Assembly: GCF_932526225.1 (NCBI RefSeq)
Contig: NC_064041.1
Coordinates: forward strand, 13,639,451-13,703,450
From: Nematostella vectensis
Taxonomy: Eukaryota > Cnidaria > Anthozoa > Actiniaria > Edwardsiidae
DNA: 64,000 bases
Reading direction: 5' to 3'
This document shows, one piece after another, positions 12,229 through 24,600 of the stretch. The notes beneath the pieces were generated by a model. It worked only from the letters and a program-made list of their open reading frames with translations, ran no database searches and had not been told where the DNA came from. The stretch's first letter is position 1; each line of letters begins with the position of its first letter. Both the position numbers and the translations under genes were made by a program.

Positions 12229-14799
12229 ATGAAGACTGTTTTGATGGTCGCTGAAAAGCCCTCGCTGGCCCAGTCAATTGCTAAGTTTCTCTCCAATGGA
12301 CGGATGAATTCGCGTAAAGGCCTAAACGGTGCGTGTTCCGTACACGAGTATTCGGGTTCGTTCAGAAATGAACCGGTTAAATTCAAAATGACGTCTGTCT
12401 GTGGGCACGTCATGAGCCTGGATTTCCATCATAAGTACAACAACTGGGACGCCGTGGACCCCCTTGAACTATTTACTGCTACAACTCTTAAGAAAGAAGC
12501 CACGGAGAAATTACAGATGCCAAAGTTTTTGTCTCATGAAGCCAAGGGAGTTGATTACTTAGTTCTATGGCTTGATTGTGATAAAGAAGGTGAAAATATC
12601 TGTTTTGAAGTCATGGAATGTGTCAGAAATTCAATGAATAAGCGTCCTGGGGAGCAGACGGTTTTCCGTGCCAAGTTCTCTGCTATAACTGAGAAGGATA
12701 TAGCTGGTGCAATGCAGAAACTAGGGCAGCCCAATAAAAATGAGTCGTTGTCAGTGGATGCCAGGCAGGAATTAGATCTCAGAATAGGTTGTGCATTCAC
12801 GAGATTTCAAACCAAGTATTTCCAGAATAAGTACGGAGACTTGGACAGTGCTTTGATCTCATATGGGCCTTGCCAGACACCAACGCTTGGTTTCTGTGTT
12901 GAGCGGCATGACCAGATACAGTCCTTCAAGCCCGAGGCATACTGGGTTATAAAACCAAAGGTTGTTCACTCTAGTGGGCAATCTGTTGTGCTAGATTGGG
13001 ATCGTGTTAGGGTCTTTGATAAGGAGATTGCACTTGTATTTCAGAAGACAATAAAGGAATCAAGTAATGCACAAGTTACATGCATTTCCAAAACTCAGAA
13101 AACAAAGCAGAGGCCTCAGGCCCTGAACACTGTGGAGATGTTGAGGCTGGCGTCGTCAGGGCTTGGCATGGGGCCTCAGCACACCATGCAGATTGCAGAG
13201 AGGCTGTACACGCAGGGGTACATCAGCTACCCTCGCACAGAGACAACACATTACCCTGAAAACTTTGACTTAAAGGGTGCTTTGAAGCAGCAGTCTGGTA
13301 GTGCAATGTGGGGAAGTCATGTGCGTGAACTTCTAGATGGTGCAATGACTAAGCCTCGGAAAGGTCATGATGCTGGTGATCACCCCCCAATCACCCCAAT
13401 GCGATGTGCCAGTGAGTCAGAACTTGGAGGGGATCCCTGGAGGCTATATGACTTTATTACGAGGCATTTTCTGGCCACTTTAAGTCCAGACTGCAAGTAT
13501 CTTCAAACCACTGTAAAGTTTAAGATTGGAAAAGAAGCCTTTTCCTTCACTGGGAAAGCTGTGACAGATCCAGGTTTTACTAGCGTGATGACATGGCAAG
13601 CGATATCAGATGATGAGCGGATGCCACCCTTCAACAAAGGGGACATCTGCCAGGTGGCTGAGGTTAAACTAGATGAAAGACAAACATTACCCCCTGATTT
13701 CCTTACTGAGAGTGAGCTTATAACACTGATGGAGAAGCATGGCATAGGCACAGATGCAAGTATATCCGTTCATATTAATAATATATGTGAGAGAAACTAC
13801 GTTCAGATTCAAAGTGGGCGCAAGCTAGCACCTACATCACTAGGTATCGTGCTTGTACATGGATATCAGAAAATTGATCCTGAGCTTGTCCTTCCAACTA
13901 TGAGGTCAGCAGTGGAAGAGCAATTGAACCTTATTGCTCATGGAAAAGCTGACTTTAATGCTGTGCTACATCACGCAATAGGGATCTTCACCCAAAAGTT
14001 TACCTACTTCGTCAAGACTGTCTCCAGTATGGATGAGTTGTTTGAGGTGTCATTCACCCCACTATCTGAATCAGGGAAACCTCTCTCCCGATGTGGAAAG
14101 TGCAACCGATATATGAAGTACATTGCAGCCAAGCCAAGCCGCCTGCATTGTGCAACCTGCGATGAAACCTACAGTCTTCCACAGAATGGCAGCATCAAGT
14201 TGTACAAGGAATTGAGGTGTCCACTAGATGATTTCGAACTGGTGCTGTGGTCAACAGGAGCTAAGGGCAAGAGCACCCCAGTTTGTCCATACTGCTACAG
14301 CCACCCACCCTTCCCAACTATGCGCAAGGGGATGGGGTGTAACCAGTGCACCCATCCCACTTGCCCTCACTCGGAAGAAGCCTTGGGCGTGGCAGATTGC
14401 CTGGAGTGTGAGAAAGGAATGCTAAATCTTGACCCGACATCAGCCCCTAAGTGGAGGCTTGCATGCAATATGTGTAATGTTGTCATACACATGTGTGAGG
14501 GTGCATTCCGTATTTCTCTGTCAGAGGATGAATGTGACTGTGGATCCTCAAAACTGGATGTGGATTTTAACAAAGCTAATAGTCCACTTCCTAATAACTT
14601 GACCCAGCACCGCGGATGTCCATTTTGTGACCCAATACTAGTGCCATTGGTCCGTCTGCAGCATGCAGCAAGTCGACACCCCATGTATCGTGGTGGTAGA
14701 GGCAGAGGGGGTAGAGGGCGGGGAGGGAGAAGAAGGCGTGGTCGTGGTAGGGGTCAGCCTAAGGATAAGATGTCTCAATTAGCAGCATATTTTGTTTGA
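12229..14799 (+). CDS. TOP3B: DNA/RNA topoisomerase 3-beta, intronless
   Basis: A single open frame of 856 aa, close to the ~862 aa of vertebrate TOP3B. It is a type IA topoisomerase that relaxes DNA and RNA through a 5'-phosphotyrosine intermediate, usually with TDRD3. The TOPRIM domain starts with VAEKPSLAQSI and carries the metal-binding DCDKEGE (D116, D118). The catalytic tyrosine is Y334 in YISYPRTET. Cys-rich zinc-binding modules follow from about residue 622 (CGKC, CATC, CPYC, CNQC, CDCG). The C-terminus is an RGG/RG-rich tail (about 820-845), typical of the RNA-binding TOP3B branch and absent from TOP3A. The start is the first ATG and aligns with the family. The lack of introns stands out against multi-exon neighbours and suggests intron loss or retrocopy replacement. 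The frame is intact and all key residues are present, so I take it as functional. Confidence 0.97.
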   Translation: MKTVLMVAEKPSLAQSIAKFLSNGRMNSRKGLNGACSVHEYSGSFRNEPVKFKMTSVCGHVMSLDFHHKYNNWDAVDPLELFTATTLKKEATEKLQMPKFLSHEAKGVDYLVLWLDCDKEGENICFEVMECVRNSMNKRPGEQTVFRAKFSAITEKDIAGAMQKLGQPNKNESLSVDARQELDLRIGCAFTRFQTKYFQNKYGDLDSALISYGPCQTPTLGFCVERHDQIQSFKPEAYWVIKPKVVHSSGQSVVLDWDRVRVFDKEIALVFQKTIKESSNAQVTCISKTQKTKQRPQALNTVEMLRLASSGLGMGPQHTMQIAERLYTQGYISYPRTETTHYPENFDLKGALKQQSGSAMWGSHVRELLDGAMTKPRKGHDAGDHPPITPMRCASESELGGDPWRLYDFITRHFLATLSPDCKYLQTTVKFKIGKEAFSFTGKAVTDPGFTSVMTWQAISDDERMPPFNKGDICQVAEVKLDERQTLPPDFLTESELITLMEKHGIGTDASISVHINNICERNYVQIQSGRKLAPTSLGIVLVHGYQKIDPELVLPTMRSAVEEQLNLIAHGKADFNAVLHHAIGIFTQKFTYFVKTVSSMDELFEVSFTPLSESGKPLSRCGKCNRYMKYIAAKPSRLHCATCDETYSLPQNGSIKLYKELRCPLDDFELVLWSTGAKGKSTPVCPYCYSHPPFPTMRKGMGCNQCTHPTCPHSEEALGVADCLECEKGMLNLDPTSAPKWRLACNMCNVVIHMCEGAFRISLSEDECDCGSSKLDVDFNKANSPLPNNLTQHRGCPFCDPILVPLVRLQHAASRHPMYRGGRGRGGRGRGGRRRRGRGRGQPKDKMSQLAAYFV

Positions 14800-15410
14800 G
14801 TATCAAATTAGTTTTCTGAAAGGGATATGTAATGAGATTAAGTTTTTTTTTCAAGTATGGTTCTTCTTTTTCATAAAAAGTGATATCTTTTTATATGTAT
14901 AAATGTCATGTAATGTTTGTATAATATAAATTTTATTTGTTTAAAATGTCAGGTTGAAAAAAAGGTAAATTGTCAGAAATGGTGGAAATAGTTCTTCCCA
15001 ACCAATTGCTTTTCTTGGTAGAAATGGTAAAAACGGAGTAAATCGAGAGAAAAGGAATTAAAATGATGCTATATTTCATAAATGTTTAACAATTTTAGCG
15101 TTTTCTAAAAAAGTCTAAAAATGACTGCACGATCCCCCTTTATATCATTGTTTTCAGTTGCAAATGTCGTCTCTGAGCTTGGTCTCTGCTTCTTTACCGT
15201 TAAACTATAAGCCAACTTATGCTGTCTTTATTTTTAAGACATCTTGGGAAGAAGTTGTAATGTCTTTGAGTTTGCGAGCGGAAAACCAGCTCTTATGTTG
15301 GCAAAATATTAAAATTACAACCACACAAAGCTTCATGAAAGTGGACCTTTGAAATTTATCTGGGACGATAACTATAAGACATAGGATTCCTCTAAGAGAC
15401 TACTCTTTAA
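14800..15410. other. TOP3B 3' flank, no gene seen
   Basis: AT-rich 3' flank of TOP3B. The 64-codon frame at 15158-15352 has no recognisable features. Confidence 0.5.
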
Positions 15411-15585
15411 GCCCTGGGCAAACTGCACCGGCCAGCATTGCTGGCGAATTCTTGCTCGACTGACCACAAGACAAAGGAAATGTCAGAAAGTCCATTTCTT
15501 ATTTTGACAATTCCTTTATGCTATAGTCAGTCAAGCGAAAATTCACCAGCAATGCTGGCAGGTGCTGGCGCAGTTTGCACGGGGC
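15411..15585. mobile_element. Fold-back MITE, 175 bp
   Basis: Near-palindromic: the left end GCCCTGGGCAAACTGC pairs with the right end GCAGTTTGCACGGGGC. Inner arms CCAGCATTGCTGG and CGACTGAC/GTCAGTC continue the hairpin. It lies in the TOP3B-MEI1 convergent interval. Confidence 0.75.
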
Positions 15586-15674
15586 TTTATGTGGTTCAGC
15601 ATAGGCAATGGACAGGTCCCCGCTCTTCTTTTGGAATTTGTGATATGAGAATAAGTCTTTTCAAAAAATGGGGG

Positions 15675-15942
15675 ATAGTCCAATTTCTAGTTCCACTATG
15701 ACCGCTGGACTTACAGACTAAGGACGCATAAATACAGTGTAAGCCTCGACTTGAGGCAAATTTCATGCGCATACCAGCGAGAATCCTCTGGAACTTGGAA
15801 TAAAACAATGCAGAAACCTGTGAATACTTCATGATCTCGCTGGTATTTGCAATCGATTCAATTGAAACCGAGGCTTGCACTGTATTTATGCGTCCTCTGT
15901 GCCTATGACCAGCAGGCACAGTGGAACTCGAAACTGGACTAT
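15675..15942. mobile_element. Fold-back MITE, 268 bp
   Basis: Long inverted repeat: ATAGTCCAATTTCTAGTTCC on the left pairs with GGAACTCGAAACTGGACTAT on the right. Inner arms AGGACGCATAAATACAGTG/CACTGTATTTATGCGTCCT and CCAGCGAG/CTCGCTGG follow. No coding capacity. Confidence 0.8.
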
Positions 15943-16165
15943 TTGCAAATAACAGTTGTTTTTGGTGTGTATTAGAGATTCGCAAATATCAGCACAAGAA
16001 GCATCTTCAACAACAAAATTGATGTTCCAATAAAAGTTCCAAACCTTACAAATGTCATCGAATTTTGTGTCAAGCTTTCCCGTCCCACTTTAAGGCCGTC
16101 TTAACCGCCCCTAATCAGCCCAAACTCCTAGCCTCCTCCGCAAACAAATCTACTCTTTAATGGCC

Positions 16166-16171
16166 TTTATT
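16166..16171 (-). terminator. Candidate polyadenylation signal of MEI1
   Basis: AATAAA on the minus strand, about 167 nt past the MEI1 stop codon. Confidence 0.45.
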
Positions 16172-16337
16172 CTGTTTCGGGATACCTGTGTCTGTGATTT
16201 TAGGACGCAGGAGACTGGTACCTCCTGCTTCATTTTCCTCCTCTATTCGCCACAGGAACCCCGCATTAAAAAAAACGCTTTTTCTTTCCGTGAGAGAGAT
16301 ACCTGTGGAGGAGGCTAAGAAAATCCGTGTAAATCGA

Positions 16338-19300
16338 TTACTGTTCAATGTTACTTTGAGTGAGGTTTGCAGCAAGGGTGTCAATCACTTGATCAAGTAA
16401 CCCATCCTCCAAAACGCACGACTTGGAAAGCTCCAGGACCACATTCTCAAGCCTAACGATCTCCGGCTTGCTTACAGACGCCAAAGGTTTAACGCACTGT
16501 AGCCATGTCAACAGTGGAGGAATTTGAGCAACAGAAAGCATAGCTTTGGTGCAAATATCCCGAATGAGTGCGACACAAGGTGCGAAATAGGGATCTGATG
16601 AGGTAACACAAGGGATTTCTCGCACTATCAAGGCCACAGCGAACTGTAATGTTTTATTACGGAAAGTGTTCTCATCACCGACGTGTAGGAGATATGCACA
16701 GAACCTTAGAAATGTGGCTGTCAACTTTTCAGTCTTTACCTTAAATAGCAGAGAGTCTAAAAGCAAGCCATTCCATTGGTTGTTGACGAATGGTGTAGGG
16801 TTACTGACGCGTGACGTCATCGCCTCCATGCAGCTGACGGCTGCTAGTTGGACGGCCTCGCTCTCGTGCGCGATTCCATTTTGTAGGTAGACAAAAATGA
16901 GCCGTCGGTCCTGGTCAGAGAATGATATGATAGGTTGGCACGCCATCGGTTCGCCATCATCCTCTCCAAAAGCTACACATGTGACCTTCTCCTGCGCCCG
17001 AAACAGCGATTCCCACAACAAAATGCAAGCAACTTTCAATAGAAAACTCTTCCCAGTGTTTATCATTTCTATAAAATTCTCCTTATTAAGAGTCAGACGC
17101 TGATTGGTCGTTATCTTTGAAAGGCATTGTGACGTCACAAGGTTTTTAACCAATAGGATCAACGTGGCCATTAGCTTGATCTGTGAATGGCTGCAGCTGG
17201 TGATGTTGAGTGACGTGAGGCAGGTCAGGCCTTGCTGTAGCCATTCCATCAGTCGTTTACTGTTCAAGAGGATAGCTGCGACTTCAGTATCGCCAACAGT
17301 CTGGAGTAGCAGAAGGTTGAAATAGTTCACCCCTTTCAAGGAGATTTCCGGTGGTTTCTCCCTCTTGTCGGTCACTATATTCATCACGTGGTGAAGAAGC
17401 TTCACATCTGGGTTAATCCCAGTTGAGGTCAGCGACAGGATCTCGAGTGTGGCTACCAGAAGATGATCCGGCATGGACTGCCCATGATAGGATAAAAACA
17501 ACTTGCGGAAACACTCGTTCATCTCAGATACATATGCGCCAGGAAGATCAGAACCATGGCGAAGCGCGAGGTGCACGATGTGCACTATCATACAGGACGT
17601 CTCGGAGTCACTTGAAAATAGAACGGCAAGCAAACACGTGAATGCTACCCTACTACTTCTCATGAAACCCCAATCGATCTCAATTTTTGTCTGACTGGAA
17701 ACTTCTCTTGCGATCCACAGCTCTAATGCGCACTGCCCGAATGCTTTTCCTAAGTTATCGATGCTGAAGACCCACTTGAGAAAAAACTCATCATGGGAGT
17801 AAATATTTAGGAACTCGTCCTTTTTGAGGGCAAGTACATAAGACTCCAGAATTGTTTCTGACGTGGTGAGAGATGGGCGAGCTTTATGCAAAAACGAACA
17901 ACGCGCAAACAGCCATAGAAGATTTTTCAATATTGGGCGCGGCAGTAAACTGAGGTTGCGGTGCAACGTGATAAAAGTATCTAATGCTGAGAGCATAGCT
18001 TTCTCTGGGAGTAAGGGATCCCCGTGGAGCAGCGACAGCTTTAAAAGATCAATACAAACACACTGTACAGTCATCAGATTCTTATCGGCTATCGTGCTTG
18101 CATCTTGGGATGAAGAGCATTGAGATAGGTAGATTACGACTTCATCCCCGCAGCTAGGGAGTGTGCTTAGCCTTTCATAAAACAGATCCGAGGTGGCCTC
18201 GTTGCTATCCTCGCTAAGACTTCTGGTGAAATACTTCAGGAACATCACCAGGACTTTGAAAAGATCCGCATTGCTGTTTCCACGGCAGAAGCGCCCATTC
18301 AATGACATACAAAGCCTCACGAAAGACGCATCGGCAAGCTTTTGAGCGAAACGCTGCATCACAGAATGTTTGTCAGAGAGAACATTGGTGAGTATCTTGA
18401 AAAAGGTTTTGAAGACGTCGGGGCTGGTGACGACCTCAAAGTTGACCATGACCGCGGGGATGACGACCTCGTCGATTACTCGGGACAGGAGAACCTTTAG
18501 TTCGTGTGACGAAGCTTCCTTGTCTTCTTTGGAGGAGCTAGGTGTGGATATAGCAGCAAGGAGGGCCTCCTCTCGTGATGGTCCACGAGCACTGTGCTCT
18601 TCGGCAAAGTTTAGGCCTCGCCTTAGCGCCTTCAACAAAACGCACAGGAGATCTTGTGCAAGGTCTGGAAAATAAAAACGTATTGCAAGCGCAATATGAT
18701 CGGGCGTGTATGGTGAATATCAACGTTCATTGAAGTATTAGGGAGAGAGACGTATCAAGGTGGATGGGTGGAAGGGGGAGGGGGTTCGGGCTTGTTGTGC
18801 CTGGCCAACATATAGGGTCGACCAAAAAGGTGTTAGAGTGGGGGAGAAGGGAGGGCATGAAAGATTTTTGGGTTTTGAGGGCCGCTGCCCTGTACCTGAC
18901 TAAAAACATCAGGGGTCTGTAGAGGTGAAACCATATGACATTGCTTTAAAGACTTGAAAGCATACTTAGTGATGTTAAAGGGAAATGTGTGGTAGTGCAT
19001 GGTTGTGGTATGATAGGAGAACGTTCTTCTAGACGTGAGTAGCCCTACTTGAGCCCCCCAACATGACACCTGGCCTAAGCTTGAATTAATCCAAAAGACC
19101 CTTTCCTCGTGGATTAGCATCAGACACATTACCCCAGGGACAAAGATGCTGGACCCTCCACTCAATATGTGTATGGAGTACCCCATACTCTCCCTCCTCC
19201 TCCTCAAAAGGATTTTGCCAACCTACGCAGACCTGTTTATTTCAACAATTTCAACCACGCATTTTATCTTTCTAGCTTATTGTTTCTCACTTTTATTTGT

Positions 19301-21024
19301 CTTCAGTGGACCTCTCAGTAAAGTGGGGCAGTTCTCCCCCTCCCCCCCACACACACACCTTTGCGGTTACAGGCCTGCTGCACAGTAAACAAGAGTCTAT
19401 GATAATATCTGAATTATTATTTTTTAGTATGTAAAAAGGTAATAGGCCTCCTTTCACCCCCATTATGAATTTAATGCATACCTGATTTCATGCTTTTGAA
19501 AAAGGCTATTGACTTTGCTGAGAATCTCTTTAGCACTGAAGCAACAGCCAGCAGTAAGCATGTCACCCTTGATAATGGGACAGACTGAGGGACATGTTCA
19601 ATCCGTAGAAGGGTCTTTAAGAGATGGGCTGCCTCATGGAGGACCTTATACTCCATGGCCTTGAAACTCTCTTCCACCACAACAAGGCACTGCTCAAATA
19701 TAGTGCCATTGGTGAACAGAGGGACACTCCCTGGCTGCTTGGTGACAATGAGACCCAATACATGGAGACCTTGTCTGATGGTTTCTGGGTTCTTCAATTG
19801 TATTGATTTATTCAGTGCATGAATAAGAGAGGTTAGACCATACACCGAGTAGTTACTCTCATAGAAAGCTTGAGATTGACATAGCTCGGATAAACAACAA
19901 AAAACTGATCCTATCACTGTATCACTTTTACTGTCAAGAGCTTCAAATAAAAACTCTACTAATCCATTTGCAAGGAAGGAGGAAAGCAGTAATTCTTTGC
20001 TGGAGTGTGTTGCAAGAATAGTTTGAAGGCATTGGATGCCTCCTACTTGTATGCCTTCGTTGCTGTGCAAAATCACCTTCTTGAGAGCCTCAGATAATAA
20101 ACTTGGGTGATTAGAATCTGTTATTGACAAAAGTGTTGATTTCTCGGTACAATAAAACCTTAGCACAGCTAATGCATTAATCTGTTGATGAAGGGCTTTA
20201 GAATCTCTGAGAACCTCACAAGTATTTACAAGCATAAGTTCTCTATCACAAGCTCTAATACTTGCAAATATTTCACCCTGCTTGCAAATCCCGAGATAAA
20301 TATACAGCAAAGCAGTCCTGACGTCCTCTACCGGGAAGGAACCATTTTGAAGACAGTAATGCCATAGTTTTTCCCTCTCAACTATTTCACCACTTAGAGG
20401 CGGTATAAGCTCTAGTAACTTGCCAAGCAATAAAAGCAAGGGATATGATGTTTTCGTGTTCTTTGAGTTTTCAACACTCTGTTCAATTTTTACTAAGATT
20501 CCTCTAGCTGTTTCTTCGACTTGCATCTTGTGTGTCAGCTGCGCGGTCGTCTCGATAGCTAGTTGAGCTAGTCCTTCGTTCTCGCTTTGCACCAAGCTGA
20601 ATAAAATTTCACTCAAATGTGAAGCAACTCTGATATTTTCGCGGAGTATTTGCACTGCTGAAGCCTCCCTTGATAGTAAGCGAAGTATTTCTGCGAGGGA
20701 TTTCTTCTTTCTGGTGTTCAAAGCTTGCTTGTCTTCGATAGTTTCTGTGAGACAGGCGAGGCAAACTTGTGGAAAATGTCCACTTCCCGCGAAAACCCAT
20801 TTTGTATGATGACGACGATGATTTGTCGTGAAAAAACTGAGACAGCTTGATTGAGAATCCATAGAATATTCTTTTAGATATCCTGAACTGAGTAAAATCA
20901 ACTTTCTCGATGGATGATTAATGGTACTTGCAGAGCTTTCAACGAGTAACATAAAATTCACAAAAACGGGATCCCTGTGGACATGCTTTGAAAAAAAAGA
21001 ACATGTCGCGTTGTTTGTTGACAA
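16338..21024 (-). CDS. MEI1: MEI1-like meiotic double-strand-break formation protein, two exons
   Basis: Exon 1 is 21024-19482 and exon 2 is 18664-16338. The phase-1 join (AAATCAG then GTATGC; TTTTCCAG then ACCTTGC) gives 1289 aa, against about 1274 for mammalian MEI1. The protein is all-helical and ARM/HEAT-like throughout, with no catalytic motif. Blocks such as SFVRLCMSLNGRFCRG, LGKAFGQCALELW and VQLAAVSCMEAM match the order and spacing I recall for vertebrate MEI1. MEI1 acts in meiotic prophase in the machinery that places SPO11 breaks, with MEI4, REC114 and IHO1. The gene has only one intron (about 820 bp). It is convergent to TOP3B and starts 606 bp from the start of the divergent 21630 gene, with which it may be co-expressed in germ cells (inference). 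Confidence 0.85.
18665..19481. other. MEI1 intron
   Basis: Single intron of the MEI1-like gene. It contains no gene or recognisable repeat; short frames on both strands look random. Confidence 0.7.
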
Positions 21025-21629
21025 GGAGAAGACTTTTACCCTTTTTTAAAGAACAAATATTGATTTTTTTTTAATTATCAATTAAATTTCTCTAATAAAT
21101 TATCTATAGAAGAATGTTTTTTGTGCCCGCGACTATCAGCGGACAGGACAAAGCGCATGCTCCAAAAGTCTTACCCATGATGCATTGTGTGTGTGTTTGG
21201 AGGGAAAGTAAAAAAAAAAAAAAACGAACAACGGTCTAAAGACAGCTAATAAAGCTGTGATAAATTGCTACTTGCCTCTCAATACATCAAGTTTACAAGA
21301 CTATTCGGAACTGTCAACGTAGACAGCACTACTTTTTTCTTAAAAGCGGCTGAAAAACCCATCGAGCCAGGTATATGTTGCAAGTAAGCTTAAATAATGG
21401 GAAAGTTCAAATTTAATAAGGGATAATAATGTTATTAAGCTTTCTATTTGTATAGTTTGTCTCAGTTTGCCGAAGATGGATCATTCCCACATATGTTGTA
21501 CTTGTAGTGTAGAGTGTTTGTAGAAAGACAAATCGACCAGCCCTCCTTTGCTGTACGATTTTAAGTACAACAAATTTTAAAGTGAATTGCATATGGTCTA
21601 TCCATAATCCAGCGATCACTCAAGAAACG
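21025..21629. promoter_or_regulatory. Shared promoter interval of MEI1 and the short-motif repeat gene
   Basis: The 605 bp between divergent start codons. AT-rich with a poly-A run at 21209-21222. No canonical TATA box is placed convincingly. Confidence 0.55.
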
Positions 21630-24600
21630 ATGGCCGAAAACGCCCCACAGAAGAGGTTGACTAGAGTGAGTATTATCTACTTATATTAATTATCATTATT
21701 TGAATGAACCAGGGCCGGGGTCCTAGAAACCAGGTTAATGTTAACCCAGGATTGAATACCCTTCAAATCCAATCAAATGTCAAGATAGCCGTATTTATCT
21801 GTGTGTTAGCGCTAACCTGCTTTCTAGGAACCGGTCCCAGAGCCCTTGTCTTATACCTCATCAAGAAAAAAAAGTATAAAAAATTTCCTGGTTGTCGAGA
21901 TCCAAACAAGATTTCCTAGTTTTTGGTAAAAAAAAAAAGGCAGAACAGATAACAATGCATAGGCAGCATATGCCCAGGGGAGGGGATTTTGATATAATAA
22001 CTAAATTCCTTAAACTCTAAATGGAGCTATAGCTGCACGATAGAACCCACTCAAAAATGACAAGCGGCTCAAGAATCAAAATCAATCAAAGCTTCAGCCA
22101 TAAGTATAAATGCTTAAGGAAAAACACATTCAATAAAAAGGAGCTCAACTTATCCAAGTTTCAAGTTTGATTTATCTATGAGTAAAAATGACTGAAAATT
22201 AGGTCCAAGAAAACCCAAATTTCTTTTAGCAGGATTGTACTGTATTTCTCTGTTTCTTTCCAATTTTATGTGAGGGGATCCTCTTCCCATTTCCCCGAGC
22301 TTACTGTGTATTGCCCTACAGGTGGAAAAGGCCAGACTAGAGGCGTTGGCTGCATTTGGTAATCATGACTTTGATTCTATGACTGTGAAGAAGACAGACT
22401 TTCATACAAAGCTCAAGGCCACCATGCCCAAAGACAGTGGAAGTGGTAACAGAAGACCTCTGACCAGGTATGCTAAAAATAAACTGATGTATGATGATAA
22501 GTCTGATATGATAGAGCCCCATAGCCTGAACCCTCAAGGGGAAATAAAAAAGAGTTTGAGTAAGCTGGGAGTCTAAGTATGTATCTGTTGAGTAAAAAAT
22601 GAGAAATTAAACAAAAAATATTTTAAAAGAGAAAATTTAGTCTCTAGGGAACTTGAGGTCAGTCATCAAGTTATTGAGGTCCTCATGTAACATAAAATGT
22701 GATATTTTTAAAAAGTAATCCTTCATGTAAGGACTAGGCATCCAAATTGGCCTCTCACCCCTGTGGCCCAGGTTTGAATCCTGGCTCAAACTGGGGATAT
22801 TTTCCGGGTTCCTGCCTTGATTCAAATTTGTGTCACAAGTGGGTTCAAGTTGTTCTCACATGTTTCCGGTCTTCTTGAATCTAAACTGGAGGTCCTGTGT
22901 TTACACTACACTAACCTAAACCGAAGGGAAGTAAAAAAAAAAAACACTGGGGACGCAATAAACCCTCTGGCAGAGACCACCCTCAGTGACAGTACTTACA
23001 GTGCTTACCAACAATACACTCAAGGGGGTACATGATTTGGAGCCTAGCTCTGTTGTTCCTTCCACACCAGTATAACTGGTGGAGATTGAATTAATAAAAA
23101 TACAGCTTTTCAGGTAAAGTTTATGTAGGGTACCAATCAGTTTTTGTTCTCGCTTCTTCTGATTGGTTCAGCACAGAAAATTACCAATAAGATAAAGCAG
23201 AATGCCATTTCTTAAAAAAATTACAATCTTCCATATGTTCTACCTGTATGTTTAGTTCAAAAAAGATGCTATGTGGGAAGCTATAATGAAGCTTTTTGCT
23301 GCAGTCAATGGGATTTTGCACAGTTTTTCCACACAGATGATTACTTAAATATGATATGTTCTGGTATATATAAAGTGCATTATAAACCTGTATTCCGATG
23401 ACATAATTTAATTTAAAAAATGACCTCTGACGAAACATCATTTTCTGAGTAGACAAGGACACTCCCAGTCCAGGGCTTTCATTAACTTTCAGAGTAGGGG
23501 GTGGAAGTTATTTTATCTTTTTAGTTAAAAAAAAAATAAAGTCTACTTTTTAAAAAGTAGCCGGCACTTAGTGGAAAATAGCTGGTGCTTCTGCCGGCCG
23601 CTGGTGCCTAATGAAACCCCTGCAGTCCCTGAGCTATCACGGATCCTTTAGCTCTTATAAACCCACAAGATGGGCTCAAAATACATTCTTTGGACACTCA
23701 TATGGCAAAATGAACCTAAACCCCTTCGATTTTACACACTTGTTGAAGGAGGTGATTTAATTTATAGCTGTCATGTTTTCCCACTGTAACCATCATTACT
23801 TACCTTTTCTCCCTAGGCTGCAACAGGCAAGAATAGAAGCTAACAAGGCCTTCAAGGGTGTGAAATTTGGGGATAAGCCAATACATGCTACCAAAAGACC
23901 CAGCTCAAAGTCACAGGAGAGCACCCAGTCTGTAACCCAGCCCAAGGTCAGAAGACTGGACAGAGCACAGAAGGAAGTGATCCAGTCATTTGAGGGTGTT
24001 TCACTTGGGAGCTTGGGGAAGAAGTTAAGCAGACTGGAGAATGAACAGTTAGAAAGAAGACAAGCACTACATGCAGAAGGTAGGAAGCCACCTGTGAACC
24101 GGGCCAAAGAAAGGCGAAGTTCAACTGCTCACCAAAAGAGGCGCTCTAGAAGAAGTTCCATCGCAATGAGCAAACAGAAACGCATGACCAGAGCTCAAAG
24201 AGCTCGAATGGAGGCTTTGCAGAGCTTTGGGGGGAAGGGTTTGGATCAGATTGCCAAAGTGGATAAAAGCATTGAGAATAGTGATTGCCATGGGGCTGAA
24301 GAAACCACCATTGGGGTACAAGAGGAGTCTGTCAGAGTAGTAAACAGCACAGTTATTGGCCAGGCATCTGAAGGCAATACTGATAAACCTTTTATCAACA
24401 TCAGCTCTATCAGTCCCATAAAGGAAAGTGAAAGGATCCTCAGCAGAGAAGTAAGTAACAATGACAGCAGCCTCAGACAGACGCAAGGGCATGAAACAGA
24501 CACAGAAGATGATGGCTTTGCTCAAGCACCTGGCCATATTGGAGCACAACAAGAGACAGCCATTACCCATGCTAGACCAATACATAGAACAGATGACTCC

